Assembly: GCA_017379955.1 (NCBI GenBank)
Contig: JAFNVE010000136.1
Span: 1-13,508 of the forward strand
Length of the DNA stretch: 13,508 nt
Direction: 5' to 3'
DNA from: Tidjanibacter sp.
GTDB lineage: Bacteria; Bacteroidota; Bacteroidia; Bacteroidales; Rikenellaceae
The notes under the pieces are model-generated. The model saw only the letters and a list, made by a program, of their open reading frames with translations, was not told the origin of the DNA and searched no databases. A program made the position numbers and the translations under genes. Below are positions 11,412 through 13,508 of the stretch, in pieces. The number at the start of each line of letters is the position of its first letter. Positions within the stretch are counted from its first letter, which is position 1.

Positions 11412-12956
11412 ATGAAACGAATTGTACTAACCCTGCTTGCCGTGCTGATGAGCGTGGGAGCAATGGCACAGAGTGCCGCAGTGAAGAAAATCGTCGAGAT
11501 GGCAAAGAACGACAACCAGACCGTAACCCATCTCCGCACCCTCACCAACCGCTTTGGTGGTCGTATGGTGGGTGGCGACAACTACGATAATGCTGTCGAG
11601 TGGGCAGCAAAGCAGTTTGAGAGTTGGGGCTTGGAGGTCTCGATTGAGGAGGCCGGCACTATGGGTGTTGGCTTCAACCGTGGCCCTTGGTTTGGCAAGA
11701 TTCTCAATGCCGACGCAGGTTTCACCCATCTCCATTTTGTAACTCCCTCCTACACCTCGGGTACTACCGGTGTTGAGCGTGGCCACGTGGTTATGGAGCC
11801 CCGCACCGAGGCTGAGTTTAACCGCGTGAAAGGCAAACTCAAAGGTGCTTGGGTACTTCTCCGCAGCCAGAGCGATGGCTGGGCTATCGACTCCTCGGCT
11901 GAGGGCGATGCAGCACGCGCAAAGGCTATTGCCGAGAACGAGCAAATTGCCGCAGAGAACCGCGAGATTCAGGCACGCAACCGTGCAAATGGCACCAACG
12001 AGCCTTTGAAGGAGCTCAATAATCCCCCTGCAATTCTCTATCGTCAGATGGTTGAGGCGGGTATTCTCGGTATCATCCAGCCCGCTACTCCCCCTATGCG
12101 TGCACTCTACGACAAGGGCGTGGTTAAGAATCCCAACATCACCTTTGAGACACTTCCCACCGTTCCCGACATCAAACTCGACGCTTCGCAGTTTGCTGTT
12201 ATTGAGCGACTTGTAAAGGAGAGAGAGGATGTGATTTTGGAGTTCGACATCCGCAACCACTTCAAGATGGGTCCCGTTAAGTATCACAATGTTGTGGCAA
12301 AGATTGAGGGTAGCAAGTACCCCAACGAGTCGGTATTGGTCAGCGGTCACCTCGACGCATACGATGTAGCGACCGGTGGTGTTGATGATGGCTCGGGCGT
12401 GAGCGTAACCATGGAGGCTGCTCGTATGATTGCTCTCTCGGGTGCAAAGCCTGCGCGTACTATGTACTTTATCCTCTTTGCTGCCGAGGAGTTTGGTCTG
12501 CTTGGTGCTCAGGCTTGGGTTAAGGCCCACCCCGACAAGCTCGATGGTATCTCCAACCTCTTCAACCGCGATGGTGGTCCTCTGGCTTATACAAGCATCA
12601 GTGTACCTGAGAGTCTGGTTAAGGAGTACGAGAAGATGGCAGAGCCTCTGCGCGAACTCTACCCCGACTATGGCTTTACCGTAAACGCAATGCGCCCCTC
12701 GCCCAAACCTACAAGTATGGGTGGTACCGATGCTTCGGTATTCGGTATGCAGGGCATCCCCACTATCAATATGCGCGAGAACGACGCCAAGGGCTACGAC
12801 TTCAATTATAGCGAGATCTGGCACACCGAGCGCGACAACTTTAACGAGAGCGTTCCTGAATATCAGGAGCAGGCAGGTGCTGCTATGGCGATTATCTCGC
12901 TGGGCACCGCCAACCTCGACAAGCAGTTGCCCCGCAACGAAGTCTATTCGAATTAA
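11412..12956 (+). CDS. Secreted M28-family zinc aminopeptidase
   Basis: This 514-residue protein starts with a signal peptide (MKRIVLTLLAVLMSVGAMAQ, 1-20), so it acts in the periplasm or outside. The C-terminal half is an M28 co-catalytic metallopeptidase with all expected residues: SGHLDAYD (His313, Asp315), GVDDGSG (bridging Asp325), FAAEEFG (general base Glu359, ligand Glu360), NRDGG (Asp387) and EIWHTERD (His471). Zinc-dependent removal of N-terminal residues from peptides is the family role. The region before it (about 110-285) looks like a protease-associated domain, interrupted by a charged Ala/Glu/Arg-rich helical insert (about 165-200) that I do not recognise as a separate domain. 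The protein ends without a sorting domain. Substrate preference cannot be read from the sequence. Monocistronic, with its own promoter and terminator. Confidence 0.93.
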   Translation: MKRIVLTLLAVLMSVGAMAQSAAVKKIVEMAKNDNQTVTHLRTLTNRFGGRMVGGDNYDNAVEWAAKQFESWGLEVSIEEAGTMGVGFNRGPWFGKILNADAGFTHLHFVTPSYTSGTTGVERGHVVMEPRTEAEFNRVKGKLKGAWVLLRSQSDGWAIDSSAEGDAARAKAIAENEQIAAENREIQARNRANGTNEPLKELNNPPAILYRQMVEAGILGIIQPATPPMRALYDKGVVKNPNITFETLPTVPDIKLDASQFAVIERLVKEREDVILEFDIRNHFKMGPVKYHNVVAKIEGSKYPNESVLVSGHLDAYDVATGGVDDGSGVSVTMEAARMIALSGAKPARTMYFILFAAEEFGLLGAQAWVKAHPDKLDGISNLFNRDGGPLAYTSISVPESLVKEYEKMAEPLRELYPDYGFTVNAMRPSPKPTSMGGTDASVFGMQGIPTINMRENDAKGYDFNYSEIWHTERDNFNESVPEYQEQAGAAMAIISLGTANLDKQLPRNEVYSN

Positions 12957-12974
12957 TCTCTTAAGTAATAACAG

Positions 12975-13014
12975 AATAGGGTGTTCCCAAAAGGACACCC
13001 TATTTTACTATTGT
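12975..13014 (+). terminator. Terminator of the M28 peptidase gene, possibly shared
   Basis: AATAGGGTGT (12975-12984) pairs with ACACCCTATT (12995-13004), with a further CC/GG inside, followed by TTACTATTGTTT. It lies between convergent genes and may also slow transcripts of the minus-strand gene, though the T content on that side is poor. Confidence 0.85.
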
Positions 13015-13508
13015 TTAATTTGGTCGGTAGTTGCGAAGTTCACGGGATAGTTCCTTATCGCGGCCACCACAGAGCGAGTCGAGCAGAGCGTGAAAACGCT
13101 CGGAGTGGTCTTTGTGGCGGGTATGACAGAGTTCGTGAAGTATCACATAATCAATAAGATGCAGTGGGAGTTTCATCAGGTAGAGCGATAGATTAATATC
13201 GTTCCTCGCCGAGCAACTACCCCACCTTGTACGCGAAGCACGAATAGAGAGTCTGCCATATTTCAGCCCTGTGAGCGCAGACAATTCGGCCACCCTTTGC
13301 GGGAGATATCTCTTGGCCTCCACCCTCAAACTTTCGCGCTCCTCAGCGCGTTCCGCATCGCTACGCTGATCGGGCGTGCCTCTCTCGGCAACCTTTTGGC
13401 GTGCTCTCTCAATCCACTCCGCACGGCTCTCCATAAAGGCAACCGCCTGACGCATCAGAGCATTAGGCGGCATAGTCAGCCTCACCGTGCCATCCGCCCT
13501 GACACTCA
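13015..13508 (-). CDS. YgjP-type (DUF45/WLM) metalloprotease, 5' end outside window
   Basis: The frame stays open to the right edge. A GTG at 13485 could be mistaken for the start, but the codons before it read SVRADGTV, the normal entry of this family, so the true start lies beyond the window. About 164 codons are visible of a usual 230 or so. Family marks: the region ending ESRAEWIERAR, the motif TRWGSCSARNDINLS that precedes the active site, and the zinc site HELCH at 13123-13137 with a third His six residues further on (HELCHTRHKDH), an HExxHxxxxxH pattern. An Arg/Glu-rich stretch between them resembles family relatives. E. coli YgjP is a small predicted metallopeptidase, also reported to bind UTP; the biological role is poorly defined. 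Confidence 0.92.
   Translation of the reverse strand, partial: SVRADGTVRLTMPPNALMRQAVAFMESRAEWIERARQKVAERGTPDQRSDAERAEERESLRVEAKRYLPQRVAELSALTGLKYGRLSIRASRTRWGSCSARNDINLSLYLMKLPLHLIDYVILHELCHTRHKDHSERFHALLDSLCGGRDKELSRELRNYRPN

Noticed and set aside
11427..12998. 523-codon minus-strand ORF opposite the M28 gene
   Set aside because: Shadow frame; the plus strand has the signal peptide and all metal-binding motifs.
1..13508. Defence system, toxin-antitoxin pair, biosynthetic cluster, prophage, tRNA or rRNA
   Set aside because: All coding regions are accounted for by recognisable housekeeping or secreted proteins, and no RNA gene fold was seen.

Overview
The window looks like ordinary chromosome from a member of the Bacteroidales, probably a gut lineage; Alistipes/Rikenellaceae is a guess from gene content and codon use. 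The evidence is Bacteroidetes-type promoters (a -7 box TAnnTTTG with TTG about 19 bases upstream) before most genes, A-rich leaders instead of strong Shine-Dalgarno sites, a BACON-domain lipoprotein, an OmpH/Skp protein with a lipobox, and a Pho4 transporter fused to a PhoU-like domain.

Layout. 1-815 (-): 5' part of a BACON lipoprotein that runs off the left edge. 816-1281: its long, structured leader, then the ompH terminator. 1282-1869 (-): OmpH/Skp-like lipoprotein, divergent from ruvA at 2078-2677 (+). 2678-3297: a repeat-rich spacer. 3298-5520 (+): phosphate transporter with a PhoU-like tail. 5844-7199 (+): sn-glycerol-1-phosphate dehydrogenase behind a foldable leader. 7381-8736 (+): glutamate dehydrogenase. 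8737-9401: a second repeat-rich spacer between convergent genes. 9402-10613 (-): secreted alpha/beta-hydrolase. 10763-11203 (-): Hsp20, divergent from a secreted M28 peptidase at 11412-12956 (+). 13015-13508 (-): a YgjP-type metalloprotease cut by the right edge.

Nearly every gene is its own transcription unit with a visible promoter and hairpin terminator. The genes are mostly housekeeping (Holliday junction processing, phosphate uptake, nitrogen assimilation, protein folding) plus envelope or secreted hydrolases. I see no defence system, prophage, insertion sequence with a transposase, CRISPR array or RNA gene.

The most unusual material is intergenic. Two copies of a composite element lie in opposite orientation about 6 kb apart, at 2680-2904 and 8842-9269. 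Each has an AATTCAAAA-type linker, a GAGAGT hairpin with loop TCGAT, and an array of degenerate 9-bp units arranged as two inverted halves around GAGAAATTT(C/T)(C/T)C. They bracket the transporter, glycerol-1-phosphate dehydrogenase and glutamate dehydrogenase genes. A separate MITE-like 125-bp inverted-repeat element sits at 9270-9394, and a direct repeat with covarying mini-hairpins at 2961-3152.
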